Notes: a model not told the origin generated them from the sequence alone. Shown: positions 31,181 to 43,585, numbered from the stretch's first letter. The stretch is 64,000 nucleotides of DNA from Batkoa obscura (GCA_030770535.1 JASVEC010000003.1:930001-994000), one strand, 5' to 3'. Translations and numbers: made by a program.

Positions 31181-31234
31181 CTATAAATCAATTAATATTA
31201 ATTTATTTTAATTGATAAAGCTTATTATATTTAC
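31181..31234 (-). other. Probable 5'-UTR intron of the Stf2-like gene
   Basis: CAAG|GTAAATATAA at the donor and GATTTATAG|ACTTTT at the acceptor match the splice signals and size of the coding introns in this window. Confidence 0.45.
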
Positions 31235-31860
31235 CTTGATTTATGATCAGCTTCAATAATAAAAATAAATAAAAATTTAATCAAAATAATTGTTTTGACT
31301 TTTTATACCTTTAAAAATGACGAATAAAACAATTTGGGTGTGACTGCTTCATGATTTAGCGTATTATCCAATCATGGTTTCATTTTACCACATTCTATTA
31401 GTGATTGGCTTTATGATTTTAAATAAGCATTTTAACAAATATTCTACTCAATCCCCATTTAATTTTATTACTAAAAATGGAATATCATTTTGCTTATTTT
31501 AATTTTTAGTAAACATTGTATAGTCATCATTATCATTTTCGATATTATCACATTATTTGTAATATTAATATAGCTTCTAATATAAACAAAATTCATAATT
31601 TATATCAAACAATCATAATAATTTAAAATTGTGATAAAAATAAATTTATACTGTATAATTAAAAAATACTAAACAAGTATTTTTTTAAACAAACATTAAT
31701 AATATTAAATAATATTAAATAATATTAATGATTAACATGATTATATTAAACTTGTACTGTTACAATTGTTCATTTCAATCAGATTAAAGTAATTTAAAAT
31801 AAAAAAGACTTTGTGCTTACCTTTTTTAATATGTATATATAATCTTACTATGTATGGCTG
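31235..31860. other. Intergenic region between the Stf2-like gene and FOL1
   Basis: Upstream region of the minus-strand Stf2-like gene and 3' region of FOL1. A/T-rich, with a short TAAATAATAT tandem near 31,700. No gene is seen. Confidence 0.45.
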
Positions 31861-31938
31861 TATATGGGGATGTATTTTTTTGTTTAAGAATTTTACTAAC
31901 AATCTTTCCGCTGAAACAGCGCTTAAAAATGGAAAAAA
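31861..31938 (-). mobile_element. GGGGTGT MITE, truncated, beside the FOL1 3' end
   Basis: TATATGGGGATGTATTTTTT through CCGCTGAAACAGCGCTT to AAAATGGAAAA; the GGTTTCA arm and right terminus are missing. It begins 70 bp past the FOL1 stop codon, probably inside the 3' UTR or polyadenylation region. Confidence 0.85.
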
Positions 31939-32007
31939 AAAACAAGCTGTACTATATAAAATAAGTCAAGGCTGTATATTTTATATCAATTGTTTAAATG
32001 AAAAAAT

Positions 32008-34322
32008 CTATTGTTTACTATCCTTAACCCTATATAATGCATCAGATACAACAATAACATCTTTAAGCTCTTTCACTTCATGTATACGGAGTATATCAGC
32101 GCCACCAGCAATCGCAGCTGTACAAGTAGCGGCAGTCCCCCAATCCCTTTCCTTAGGATTTTCTCTACCGGTGATGCTACCAATGAATCTTTTTCTAGAA
32201 GCACCAAATAAGCATGGGAAGGAGCCACACTTTCCGATTTGAGGAAGAGATCTTATTAGCTCTAGGTTTTGTTCAGTGTTCTTAGCAAATCCAATCCCTG
32301 GGTCAACAATGATGTTCCAACGGTAAACCCCAGAGGATATAGCCCTACCAATAAATTTGGAAAGCTCAAGTTGTACATATCTCATTACTTGTCCCTCTTC
32401 CCCAGACCCGTACTGAGTTAATGAATTCATGGTTTTACTATCTCCTCTCATATGCATTAAGCATATCGGTACATTACAACGTGCCATAACCTCAAACATT
32501 TTAGGGTCTCGACCACCACCAGATACATCATTGATAAGGTTCGCACCTGCCTTTATAGCTTCTTCAGCAACTTTCGAATGGAAAGTATCAACAGAAATAA
32601 TACATTTCAGCCCTTCTTCCCTCAACTTACTAACCACTGGAACAACTCTAGCTATCTCTTCTTCTACGCTGACTGGATCAGCATCTGGACGCGTAGAAGC
32701 CCCTCCAATATCTAGAATATCCGCACCATCATTAATTAATTTTTTGGCTTGTATAACAGCTGAGCTTAAGTCTAAATAATCCCCACCATCACTGAAGGAA
32801 TCATGAGTTATGTTCAAAATTCCCATAATATATGTTTTTGACCCCCAATACCAGTACTCTTGATTTTTAAGTGGTAAAACTTTAACCACTTCACTATGTC
32901 CTTGATCATAAGTGAGACGGAAAAGTAACTGCTTAACTGTATTATGTAATTTTGGATGCTCCCAATCTGGGGATATATCATTCAATGGTTGAAGTACAAA
33001 CTCTCTTTCGGCAATACGTGGGTGTGGTAAAGTCAATACCTCAGTGTCCATTTCCACATTATCATAATATAAGATATCTAAGTCAACCAATCTTGGTCCG
33101 TTTCTTATGGTTGGGGTTCTACCTAATTCTTGCTCTATTTTTTTTAATGTTTTTAATAAATCTAATGGGCTTAACGTGGTCCTAATCTAAAAATTTACTT
33201 TAATAAAAAAATTCAAAGTTTATTTGCTATTTGTTAAATTACCTTACAAGCACCATTAAGGAATTTTGGTTGATCTAAAACATACATAGGTGCGGTTTCA
33301 TACAAAAAGGAAGTATCTAAAAGCTCACATCCAGCCTCTTTTAAAGACTTGATACCATCAACAATATTTTTATATCTATCTCCTAAATTGGATCCAAAAG
33401 CTATTAATGCAACGGAACTAGTTTTAGTCCCATCATCTAAAGCTTTGCTAGTTACATCATTTTCATTCAAAATGGTTTCATCTTTTAGTAAATCTTGTTC
33501 AAAAAAGGATGCATCTCTAGTTATCTCCGCGGCTGCAGCAGCTGCAAACCTTAATGCTGAAGGCTTTTCTACACGTACCGTAACTTTTGGATAATTACAG
33601 TTAACTATAGTAATTCTAGCGATGGAAGTTGCTAACGCTTCCACCGTTTTAAATTTTGATTCCTCAATCATCTTTGATAAGGTAGCTACTAAAGTACGAT
33701 AATTATGAGGTTTTCTTAATCTATTACCTAGAATTTGAGCACCTGGGTATAAGTTCAAATGGATAAGTACTACTTGCTTAGCCTCTCTTTCCCAAGAGTG
33801 TACACCAATAATAGTATTCAATCGAAGACTGTTAATGAAAAGTCGATCATCTTTGAAATCTCTGTTTAAATCTGAATCCATGTTTACATTATCTACAGTT
33901 CTAGTGATTTCATATCCTGAGTTTTCGGCGTGTAAAAGACCCTTTGGTTTTTGAACTGAAATGGTAACTTTTGAGCCTTGAAACTTGGTAAGCAAACGAT
34001 AGCATATCTTTTGAGCAAGGTCCTTAAAACTATCATGGGTTGAATTTTCACTTACGTCTAAAGCTTCCGAAGCTAAATCAGAATAGCTTAAAGAATGGGC
34101 TAATATATCAGACTCTCCGCAAGCTTCAATATTGGTATAGAAAATAATATCAAGTATAATGGGTTGCAACTTTGGACGATCCCAATGATCTCCGCCTACT
34201 ACTGACCTTCCATTTAAGCCTCGTACAATTAATTTATCTCTGTAAATTTCACTCTTTTCGATTATTTCTTTAACTATTACCTCGCTAGCTCCCATATTAA
34301 AAATTGATTGATTGATTTTCAT
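32008..34322 (-). CDS. FOL1: Trifunctional folate synthesis protein (FolB-HPPK-DHPS)
   Basis: Two exons (33243-34322 and 32008-33186) joined across a 56-bp intron, 752 residues. It makes dihydropteroate for folate: dihydroneopterin aldolase, hydroxymethyl-pterin pyrophosphokinase and dihydropteroate synthase in one chain, as in other fungi. The aldolase part (about 1-290) appears as two tandem units (LNGRSVVGGDHWDRPKLQP; then LRLNTIIGVHSWEREAKQ). HPPK starts near 303 (VALIAFGSNLGDRYKNI) and continues across the intron with RNGPRLVDLDILYYDN and PHPRIAEREFVLQPL. DHPS starts near 481 (MGILNITHDSFSDGG) and has DIGGASTRPDA, LINDVSGG, MHMRGD, VDPGIGFAKN and GASRKRFIG. The STRP residues linked to sulfa sensitivity are unchanged. 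Oddity: the usual TPDSFSDGG reads THDSFSDGG. The intron falls inside HPPK. Confidence 0.97.
33187..33242 (-). other. FOL1: FOL1 intron (56 bp)
   Basis: TGTAAG|GTAATTTAAC at the donor and AATTTTTAG|ATTAGGACC at the acceptor. Splicing joins NGACK to IRTTLSPLDLL in the HPPK domain. Confidence 0.92.
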
Positions 34323-35458
34323 GAGTCATTTTTTAATTTAAACTTTAGTAAAGTAAATTTAATACTCGAATAACAAATTAAAAGCTGGAAATTTATTTAA
34401 TCATAATACAAATAGTTGACTATAAAAAATAAAATATTATAATGTATTTAAAATTACATTAAAAAGGATTTGATTCTATTATACAAGTTTAATTAACTTT
34501 TTCAAAATCTATTAAAGAAATCAAATCCAATATTAGCTTATTTATTAATATTAATACTATCAAATGAGTTATAAATATTTACAAATGATTTAATATTACA
34601 ATTTGACACTATTAACTAAACTTGATTAACTTATACCTGCTAAAGTTTAACTGTCTAATAGGTAGCGGTAATTTTTATAATCAATAATTGTTTATTATCA
34701 TAATTTACAGCTCAATTTTTAGTTTTATCTTTAGAATGGGCAGTTAATCACTCCACAATTGGAATTTAACAGTCATAACTCACTTTCAATAATTCAGTGA
34801 ACTTTAAATTTTACATCAATTCTAGAACATTAACCAATACCAAAATATTTACTGATCTTTAATATTTATATGCGGAAAAATTTATTTAATCTAGAAAATT
34901 TAAAATTATGTTGAAATAGTTAACTTTTGGTTAACAGATTGAATATAATGGCTTAAGAATAAAAGGAAAATTAAGGAGCAAACTTGGATCTTTAAAATAT
35001 ATTCAACCAATTATTAATCTCCATTTAAAATATTAATATTTTAGCAATTTTGGTGTAAGAATAAGTAATCTCTAAACCATGAATGATTTATATTTTAATC
35101 ATTAACTTGAAATGTTCCATAAACTGGTTGCATTTAGATGTATTTGCTTTTTTTAAGTTTAGTATAAAGGTTTTTTAAAAAGAATTTATAGGTTGATACG
35201 CTACTAAGCCCTTTAACTTCAATATAAAAGAAATCAATAGCAAATTAAAAAATAGTGAAGGCATCTAAATGCAATCAATTCTAAGATGGCGGAATTTGTT
35301 AATATTGAAATAAAAATAAGGATATTTAATATAAGATACATTTATTAATAAGGATATAAATTAATCAAATATATTTATTAGTAATAATAGAACACTTTAA
35401 ATAGTAATAGAATATATGGTGCTGGCTGGTTAGTAGAATTAATGTACCATTCATTAAA
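34323..35458. other. Intergenic region between FOL1 and choline kinase
   Basis: 1.1 kb of A/T-rich DNA, holding the FOL1 upstream region and the choline kinase 3' end (both genes on the minus strand). No gene or MITE is seen. Confidence 0.5.
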
Positions 35459-36805
35459 TCAATGATTAATTTCTTGAGTATATTTTTCAAAATAACGATT
35501 GAGGAAGTTAAGGCGTTGAGTTCCATACGCCATATAATTAAAATCAATAGTTGAAGTACCTGCTTGGATAATGCCCCAGAATCCCCATTTGAGATGAGAA
35601 AGTAAAGAGAAGCATTCGACCTCTTTTTGAAATTCATGAAGTTCTTCCGTAGTAAAGGAGCCTCTTTGTGATTCAAGATAAGCTTTTAAAAAGTTCAACT
35701 GTTCCGATTTACTTGGGTAATCATTTTCATTAAGGTAATGTGGTCTATCACTATGGTAATTGGCCATCCATTCACAAAAATGATTAGCAATATCAAAAGC
35801 TGGATAACTATACCCTGCGTATTCAAAATCAACAACTACCAATTCTCCATTTGATTTAAGTCGAAGAATGTTACCATATTGTGCCTAAAAAATAATTAAT
35901 AAGTAAATAACAAAACTTAATATAAACACTTACATCGTTGTGACAAAACATTAAATTACTATTCATCTTTTTTATAATTTCTTGCAATTGATTAAGTTTA
36001 CTTTTAATATCTTCAAAGTCAATTTGATAACATTCTTTGTCCATTAAATGTTGTAAACGTTGATAATCTTTTTCTGCAATTGGGAGCCATTTATAAATAT
36101 TCTTCCATATTTCTGCAATTGTTCCTTTTGGAGGAGGATATCTTAATGCAATATTATGAAGGTCACTCATTCTTTTAGCAATGTGAATAGAAACATTTGG
36201 ATCAATAATATCGTAATGAGTAAGAGTATCAGAATCAAGGTATTCTTCTAATCTTCCATTATGGAAAGTTCCTAGTAATCTTGGACCTACTTTACAGATA
36301 GACAATTTTGATAGCCATATAATTTCTTTTTCCCTCTCGATGAATGTTTCTACCCCAACACCATAAATTCTTAAAAGTACTTTATTAGGTCCTTTATAAA
36401 TCATTGGGTTGGTGTTTTCAACAACGTAAATACAATTGGTCATTGCACCGCTAAGGTGAATAAGTTTAATATGATCGACTTTTGATTCTTTCCAAGAAGG
36501 TATTTGTTGACGAACCAATTCAAATACTTTTGATCTTAAAGCATCTTCATTATAATTATCCCTAAAATTCAATTAGAATATTATTATACTATATTCTATT
36601 ATAATACCTTAAGTTAATCTCAAAAGAGTCATCATTAGGAATAGTTGGTACTTTTTTTGGCCTTAATCTAGGTGAAGCCAAAGGCGATCCACATTCTGAA
36701 ACGGGTCGGCTTGAAAACTCAGTAAGGGTAGAAGCTAAATAGATTAATATTATATTCGATAGTTTAATATCAAGTATTACTTTGATCAAAGTTGGCTGGG
36801 GACAT
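35459..36805 (-). CDS. Choline/ethanolamine kinase
   Basis: Four exons: 36781-36805, 36608-36734, 35934-36561 and 35459-35884, with introns of 46, 46 and 49 bp; 401 residues. It phosphorylates choline (and probably ethanolamine), the first step of the CDP-choline (Kennedy) route to phosphatidylcholine, in the cytosol. Evidence: the phosphotransferase motif FCHNDAQYGNILRL (His258-Asn-Asp260, split by intron 3 just after Asp260), followed by VVVDFEYAGYSYPAFDIANH (Asp279, Glu281) and FCEWM, the choline-kinase signature. LSGAMTNCIYVV and KVLLRIYG form the nucleotide-binding N-lobe. The N-terminus (MSPANFDQTSTLTEFSSRP) is Ser/Pro-rich and looks disordered. The start is the only ATG in frame with exon 2 across intron 1. 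The yeast counterparts are Cki1/Eki1; substrate preference cannot be read here. Confidence 0.95.
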
Positions 36806-37608
36806 CTTTTGTGAATAGTTACTTCTAATACGTTTTAAAAAATTTAAATTAAATCTTAATTTCATAATAAAAAGAAATTTTTTTAGGTGATAGTTCTTCT
36901 TTTATATTAGTTCTTGGTATCTCTGTCTATTTATATATTTGGTACTTCTCCGCAAATTTTAGTTACCCAAATTGTACTCGACTTTTACTAGGTTCATCCC
37001 AAGTTTAGACTTTACCCAATAAAAGCTGTCCTAATGATTGGATAATTAATTATTTCCTATCTTTATCATTGGTTTCACTATTTTGCACTCTTTATTGGTT
37101 AACAATCAGCTAATGATTGAATCATTACATCATAATTTGCTCAGATTAGCGCATCTAGTGCGAAATTTAGACTGATCTACTCAGCTTTTAGCAAAAAAGA
37201 AACTTTGGGGTTTGGTCTTTACTATTACTTTCACATGATATTAAAAAAGCTTACATTATACAATAATGATGACAATTTAATTTTTATTATCAATAAGCTT
37301 CAGTATAGATAAATTACTGGTCTTTATGTGCTTTGATTCAACTTTGATATTCTGCTTTCAGCTGACACTTTAAATTTATTTAATGTTGAACTTTAAGACA
37401 ACTATTTGTTTAAAGAAAGTTGAAGCTTAAAATTCATTTTACAAAGATAATTTTGCATTTATATAACTAATAATGTAAATCTCAATCAAGTTGAGATTAT
37501 AACGAAATGGTGAGATATTTAATTATTCTTGCATAAAATATAATAACTAAATAACAAGAATATTTATTTTAACTTGAAATATTTTTAATTTAAATTTTAC
37601 AAAACCTT
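36806..37608. other. Upstream region of choline kinase
   Basis: No gene is visible. It contains the promoter of the minus-strand kinase; no single element stands out. Confidence 0.45.
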
Positions 37609-37706
37609 ACTGGGGCTGTTTTTTTAGTTTCATCACTTTTTCCACTTTTTAAGTGTTGTTTGAGCGGAAAGATGTTAGTAAATTCTTAAAAAAAATACAT
37701 CCCTAC
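37609..37706 (+). mobile_element. GGGGTGT MITE, full length
   Basis: From TACTGGGGCTGTTTTTTTAG through AAGTGTTGTTTGAGCGG to ATACATCCCTA. Confidence 0.85.
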
Positions 37707-38150
37707 TATTATAGCCTGCTATGATCAGATTTAATTATAGTTTTGATAGTAGTTAATAAAAAATATTTGAAATATAATTTTTTATTTTTATTTTTATTTA
37801 AAAACTATATTTTTTATTATAATTATCCCTTAGTTTATTATTTTAAATAAAAAATAGCAAAAATCAAATTTATATTAAATAAATTAAGTTTTATAGAAAG
37901 CTCTATTATAATAAGCTTAATTGCTAAAATGATTTTATAAAAAAACTAGCTCAAAAAATATAAAAAAATTGTTAATTATAATAATAATATTTTATATTCT
38001 TATTAAATAATATATTTTTAATTAATTTATATATTTTAAATAAAAATAAAAATACAATTTTAATTTTGAAAATAAACAAAGTAAAAAAATAAAGCTATTT
38101 AAATTTAAAAAAAACTTTAAAAAAACTTTTAATGATTAAATAAAAAAGTT
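37707..38150. other. Gene-free AT-rich stretch
   Basis: Nothing recognised. Confidence 0.5.
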
Positions 38151-38256
38151 ATTTGGGGATGTTTTTTTTGATTTCATTGCTTTTTCTATTTTTTAAGCGC
38201 TATTTGAGTGGAAAGATTGTTAGTAAAATTCTAAACAAAAAAATACATCCCCATTT
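38151..38256 (+). mobile_element. GGGGTGT MITE, full length
   Basis: From ATTTGGGGATGTTTTTTTTG through AAGCGCTATTTGAGTGG to ATACATCCCCATTT. Confidence 0.9.
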
Positions 38257-38626
38257 AGCTTATCATTTATTTTTATTTTTTTAGTATTTTAATTTAAATT
38301 TTTAAGAAATATTACAATTTAAAAATAGTAAAATTTATGCTATCATTTTATAAAAAACAAAAACATCAAATAAATATATAAGTGATTTATTAGTTAAAAA
38401 TAGTTGTTTTTTATATTTAATTAATCAGTTGCTAAGTAGTATTGTATTTACTTAATTAAACTTTAAAAATCCATATTATCAAATTAAAATTTAAAAAAAT
38501 ATAAACATAAAACAGCTTTTAAGATTTAAAAAAAGATTATTTAATTATTTAATATTTTTTAAGCTAATAAATGCTTTTTCAGCATTTTAAAAAGCTATTA
38601 ATAAAGTTTTGAATAATATAACTAAC
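38257..38626. other. Gene-free AT-rich stretch
   Basis: Nothing recognised. Confidence 0.5.
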
Positions 38627-38733
38627 TATATCGTGATATTTTTTGTGTTTAAGAATTTTAATAACAGTTTTTCCACTCAAATAGTGCTTAAAAGATGAAA
38701 AAAGTGATGAAGTCAAAAAAACACCTCCATATT
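38627..38733 (-). mobile_element. GGGGTGT MITE, full length
   Basis: From CTATATCGTGATATTTTTTG through CCACTCAAATAGTGCTT to AACACCTCCATATT. Confidence 0.83.
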
Positions 38734-38786
38734 ATAGTTTATATAAGTAATATTTCAATATGCAGTCTTAACAAAAAGTCCTATTA

Positions 38787-38894
38787 TATATGGGGATATG
38801 TTTTTTTGTTTAAGAATTTTGTTAACAATCTTTCCGCTCAAACAACGCTTAAAAAATGGAAAAAGTAATGAAACCAAAAAAAACATCCCCATTT
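38787..38894 (-). mobile_element. GGGGTGT MITE, full length, abutting TE-A copy 6
   Basis: From TATATGGGGATATGTTTTTT through CCGCTCAAACAACGCTT to AACATCCCCATTTT. TE-A homology starts within about 10 bp of its outer end. Confidence 0.9.
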
Positions 38895-38899
38895 TATAA

Positions 38900-39833
38900 A
38901 ATTAATAACTTAACTATTAATAATAAAAAAACAGATATGATTTTAAAAAAATATTAAAAAATAATAAAGGTATAAAATATTAAAAAATATTTGTATTTTA
39001 TTATACATAATAATAAATTACATTATTATCCAGTATTTGATAAATCAAAAAAAAGTGATATAATTCTAATTAAAATTATAAAGTCTATATAAAATAAAAA
39101 AATTAAAAGATCAACTCCAGCCTATCTTATGAAAATAACAGGAAATTTAAAAGTTTCAATATTTATTAATCAAGTAGCTTACTGAATGATAGAAATCAAT
39201 TATTAAATGTTAATATTATTTAAATTATTAATAGCTAAGTTAATAAATAGTCAAAAAGCAAGTAATTATAATAATAAATAAAAACTATTACTATATTGCT
39301 TGTATTATATAAGGATAGTTAATTATAGTTTTAAGGTTAACCACCCCCTCTTATGTAGCTATTTATTAACTTAATGACATGGTGTGGTTTTTTTTGGTTT
39401 CATTACTTTTTCCATTTTTTAAGTATTATTTAAGCGGAAAGGTTGTTAACAAAATCCTTAAACAAAAAAATACATTCTCATATATTAATATAATTATAAT
39501 ATTAAAACAATTTATTTATTTGATAGCAAATCTGCAATGTTGGCTATAAAGCAGTTAATAATAAATATCTTTTAGTAGACTTTTATAAAAATACATATTT
39601 ATTCACATACTACAACTTTGATTAATATCAATATATAAGTTATGTTAGTAAAAGCCTTGCTAATCTGGAAATTTTTATTAAATTCCGTTAACTTACAATA
39701 CAAATTATAATAAAATAACTTAAAGCTGTTAGGTGCTTTTGCTTTTTAATAAAGAATTTATTTATAAAATTATAAGCAAAGTTTTTGAAATATAAAATCG
39801 GATAAAAAAGTGAAACCAATTCGGACATCCCTA
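38900..39833 (+). mobile_element. TE-A DNA transposon, copy 6, partial, inverted
   Basis: Contains the transposase C-terminal region (degraded), the noncoding left part and the terminus TGAAACCAATTCGGACATCC followed by CTAC. It ends 66 bp short of tRNA-Phe. It lacks the MITE that copy 2 has at 9594, so it supplies the empty site for that insertion, and carries its own MITE at 39379. Strand is that of the transposase remnant. Confidence 0.75.
39379..39484 (+). mobile_element. GGGGTGT MITE nested in TE-A copy 6
   Basis: From ACATGGTGTGGTTTTTTTTG through AAGTATTATTTAAGCGG to TACATTCTCATATA. TE-A copy 3 is empty here (AGTAATATATTAAT near 12260). Confidence 0.88.
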
Positions 39834-39899
39834 CGAATGAAAAAACTTTCTGTCACGCTAATATGATTCATTAATAAAAAAGTCAAGAATGACTTGAAA

Positions 39900-39922
39900 T
39901 GCGCCCACCGCGGATTGAACGC

Positions 39923-39966
<44 letters not shown>

Positions 39967-39972
39967 AGCCGC
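39900..39972 (-). tRNA. tRNA-Phe (GAA)
   Basis: On the minus strand: acceptor GCGGCTA, D arm GCTC/GAGC, anticodon stem CAGAC/TCTGA-type with loop CTGAAGA (anticodon GAA), T arm CCGCG-TTCAATC-CGCGG, then TGGGCGC and discriminator A. The body is close to yeast tRNA-Phe. The acceptor stem has one G-G mismatch at the fourth pair and one G-U pair; the rest pairs. No intron. It sits 66 bp from the end of a TE-A copy. Confidence 0.93.
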
Positions 39973-40727
39973 ATTTAATATGTTAAATATTTACTCAAAT
40001 TATAATATTTAATATTTAACCCAATTCTTATAATAGATTCTATTTTTTCATGATCATTAAAATTTCTTACAGTTACAGCATTTTCCAAAATGATCGAGCC
40101 AAAATCAAGTACATTTTAAGTTCAAGTGTGAGTTAAGTAAACGCTCATATAAACTTATATTTGGATCTCAGGCCATAAATTGTACGTTAATACACTGACC
40201 TTTACTTCTAAATGAATGTTTAGTTAATGAGCATTTAAACTTAAAATGTGTTTGGTTTTTTGACATGATCATTTGAAAATATTGTAGTTTCAAATAAGTA
40301 AAAAAAGTACTTTTATATTATTTATACTCAACTCAAAAAATTTCAAGAATACAAAAACAAAATCTCAACATTATTAAATAGTTTTTTATTATTCATTTAG
40401 ATACATTTTATTTAAGTATAAACTTTACTAAAACCTATCATATTTTTAGGCTTAAGAATTGAACAATTAGTTAAAGGAAAAGATTACCATTTTTCATTTT
40501 AATAATTTCCATGTAAAACTTGGCTAAGTAAAGTTCAAAAACTAACCAATTATAGTCAAAATCTCTTTTACCCATATTTATTTTAAAGTAAGCTTAGAAT
40601 TTTAATAGATCCATTATTTTTAAGTGTAAGATCGAGTTTGTATTTAATAAGTAAAATAAGACTTAATTTTAAATTAGTCCTTAAAAATAGAAAACAGTAA
40701 TACTTTTAATAAAAAGTAATTATCATT
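39973..40727. other. Intergenic region between tRNA-Phe and mitofusin
   Basis: Promoter region of the mitofusin gene. No other gene or repeat is seen. Confidence 0.5.
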
Positions 40728-43134
40728 ATGACTAGTCGACATTTGGTTCCAGGTTCCTCTAAAGACCCATTGTCTATTGAGGAATATGAGCGCATTTTTA
40801 ATATAAAAAGTTCGAGATTGTTAAAGCATTTAGGAAGTACCCGAGAGCTTGTTAATAGATTAAGTGAGCTTAATAGATCTGATTGGACTTTTCGTTATCC
40901 GGGCTCCTCTAATACCCATAGATTGGCGGGCTCATCTATTCGTAGTCAATCGCTCGATTCATTAACCTTGCAGCAGCAAGACTCATCTAATATTCCTCAA
41001 AGACCTCAATCTGTTCAATCCAACTTCAACATACCTTCTCCTTCTTTTAGTGAAGAAGTTTCCGAAGAGCCAACTTCAAGTAATCCAGCTAAAAACCTTG
41101 ATATTCTTCGCTTAGATGTAAAGTTTGGCCATCATTCAAATGTAAGAGTGGTAGATAGCCTTGAGCATAACTCTATTTCTAATTTGTTTGAAGATAGACT
41201 TGCCCATTGCTTGAGATACCTCGAGAAAATGATGGCTAGAATAGGTGATAAAAATTCAAAGGTTTTAGTAACTGGTGACTTAAATTCTGGAAAGTCAACT
41301 TTTGTAAATGCTCTTCTTAAAAGAAGAGTTATGCCATCTGATCAACAGCCATGTACTATGCTTTTTTGTGAAGTTTTAGCCGTTGAGTTAAATGATGGAG
41401 TAGAAGAAGCACATGCTATCCCAAATGCTGGTTTATATAATGTTAAAGATGGCTCAACTTATGATAGAATTCCTTTAAATGAATTATTTAGAGTTGTATC
41501 TGAAGATTTCCGTGGATACGAGTTAGTCAAAGTTTATTGCCACGATAAGGAATCCACCGAAACCATGCTCAACAATGGTACACTTGATATCACATTAATT
41601 GATTCACCAGGTCTTAATAGAGATTCATTAAAGACAACCCAACTTTTTGCTCGCCAAGAGGAAATTGATGTGGTTGTCTTTTGTGTACATGCTGAAAATC
41701 AATTTACTTTATCTGGACAAGAATTTTTACAATCAGCTGGTAAAGAAAAAGCTTATATTTTTATAGTTGTAAATCGATTTGATACTATCAGAGATAAACA
41801 AAAATGTCGTAGACTTATTTTAGATCAAATTCGTCAATTGTCACCTCGCACTTATGAAGATGCTCAAGATTTAGTCCATTTTGTTGCAGCTGATCATTGC
41901 TTCCCTTATGATGGTGATTTTGCATATCCCCCTAATGAAATTCCTCATGATTTCCAAAGACTTGAAAGTTGTTTACGTTCATTCATTTTAGAAAAACGTG
42001 CTAGATCTAAACTAGCTCCAGCAAAGCGCTTTGCATTAAATGTTTTGGATGACATTTCTACTTTGTCTGAATTTAATTTAGAAGAAGCTAATAAGCAAGC
42101 TGATGAGATAGAGAGCAGCCTCAGTGTAATTTTACCACAGTATGAGCAAACAGTAAAGGATAAAGAAGCTTCAACAGAAGAAGCTACCAAACTTTTACAA
42201 CAAGCAGTAGAATATTCTCGTACTGAAATGGAGCGTGTTTTAGATCTTCAAATTATGAACCTTGGTGAATATATTACCCGCCCTTCTTGGCCAGGATTTA
42301 TTGGAGTTATGTCTTATGTTGATGACTTAAAGTACTGTGCAGGGACATCTATTTCTCGATTAATGCTTGACACTGAACATCGTTTAGTTGAGGCATCTAC
42401 ATCAACTTATCGCTCAATTTTAGGTTTGGATCGTGAAGCTTGTGGATCTAGTAGTAAGATGTTAGTTCCTCCATGCCCTATAGCTTCACACAAGAAAAAT
42501 GTGATTGAGAATATGCTTTTGAATGTTCAATTCACTTGGTTTGAGCTCTTAGACGTCCCAGCTAAAATTAGAAATATGTCAATATTATTTTCCGGAATTA
42601 CTTTTGTAGGAACCCAATTATTAGGCGTAAGAGAATATATCGCAATGTCTTATCAGTTAATAGTCGATCCTTCATCTTCCATCAATAGTTGGATCATTAT
42701 TGGACTTTCAGCAACAGGTAAGCTTTAATTTGTATTATCAAAACAAAGATTAACTATTTTTTTTAGGATTGGGTGTAGCTTACCTTGCATTAAATGATCT
42801 TCATAAACAATGTAATGAAAAGGTTATTAAGAAAATCCAAAGTGAGTTTAGAGCACATCGCTTTGCAATTAAAGCGTCTGAAAGGTCTGCAAATAACACT
42901 TCAAAATACCTCCAAGGAGCCTCAGGACAGCTTTATGCTTCTTTTACTTCTAGAATTCGAGAGCAAGAGGATACAAAATTAGCTCATCTCAAATTAAAAC
43001 ATAGCGTCGGTTTAGCTCAAGCTGGATTTTCTTCCCTTGTACATGATGCACAAAAACTTTCGGGAAAAATCCATAAGATCTCTACTGAGGACGTTGCTAT
43101 TCTTTCGCCTAATATTCCTCAAGCATCATTATAA
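40728..43134 (+). CDS. FZO1: Mitofusin (outer mitochondrial membrane fusion GTPase)
   Basis: Two exons (40728-42717, 42767-43134; 49-bp intron), 785 residues. Mitofusins are dynamin-like GTPases that tether and fuse outer mitochondrial membranes. Visible: a disordered Ser/Pro-rich N-terminal part (about 55-125), the P-loop GDLNSGKS (183-190) in VLVTGDLNSGKSTFVNALL, switch motif LIDSPGLNRDS (290-300), and G4 VVNRFD (347-352). Coiled-coil-like segments follow (EEANKQADEIESSL; KEASTEEATKLLQQAVEYS). Two hydrophobic segments about 617-634 (MSILFSGITFVGTQLLGV) and 655-673 (WIIIGLSATGLGVAYLALN) make a membrane hairpin, with the intron inside the second. The C-terminal heptad helix has ERSANNTSKYLQGASGQL. 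Length is a little below yeast Fzo1 and near animal mitofusins. The ATG at 40728 is the first in frame. Confidence 0.96.
42718..42766 (+). other. FZO1: Mitofusin intron (49 bp)
   Basis: GCAACAG|GTAAGCTTTA at the donor and ATTTTTTTTAG|GATTGGG at the acceptor. Splicing restores the second transmembrane segment. Confidence 0.93.
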
Positions 43135-43585
43135 TCTAAAAAATTTTAAAGTATTATTTTTTAGCATTTAAAATTCATACTATTCTATTCCATCTTGATT
43201 TTTCTAAAAAATTATATTATTCAATCAAAAAAATTAATATTTTATTAAAGATATTTTTAGCTGTTTATTATAGTGGTCATTTGATATTATAAAATTTGAT
43301 GTTTTTGATAATAGTTACAAACGATCAGAGTAAGGATCTATTTACTATAAAGTATTAGTTAAAATTATTATGTCCTGATTTTTCATTATTTTTAAAGCTA
43401 AATTTATCTATAATATAAATTGTTTGATCAGTGTATTCCAAATAAGTTAAATGATTATATATATTCATAGAATTATCCCTTAAGATTATTAACGACAACC
43501 TTGTTTAAGCCCCTATTTTTGTAGTAAATTTTAAAGATAATTCATCTATTTTAAAGTAAAGTTATTATTTGACAAACTAGATGAT
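43135..43585. other. 3' flank of mitofusin
   Basis: No gene is seen. A/T-rich with several AATAAA-like strings. Confidence 0.45.

Noticed and set aside
31811-32242. 143-codon plus-strand frame
   Set aside because: Runs through a truncated MITE and antisense to the FOL1 end; a shadow.
35365-35676. 103-codon minus-strand frame overlapping choline kinase
   Set aside because: Out of frame with the kinase exon, which carries the family signature.
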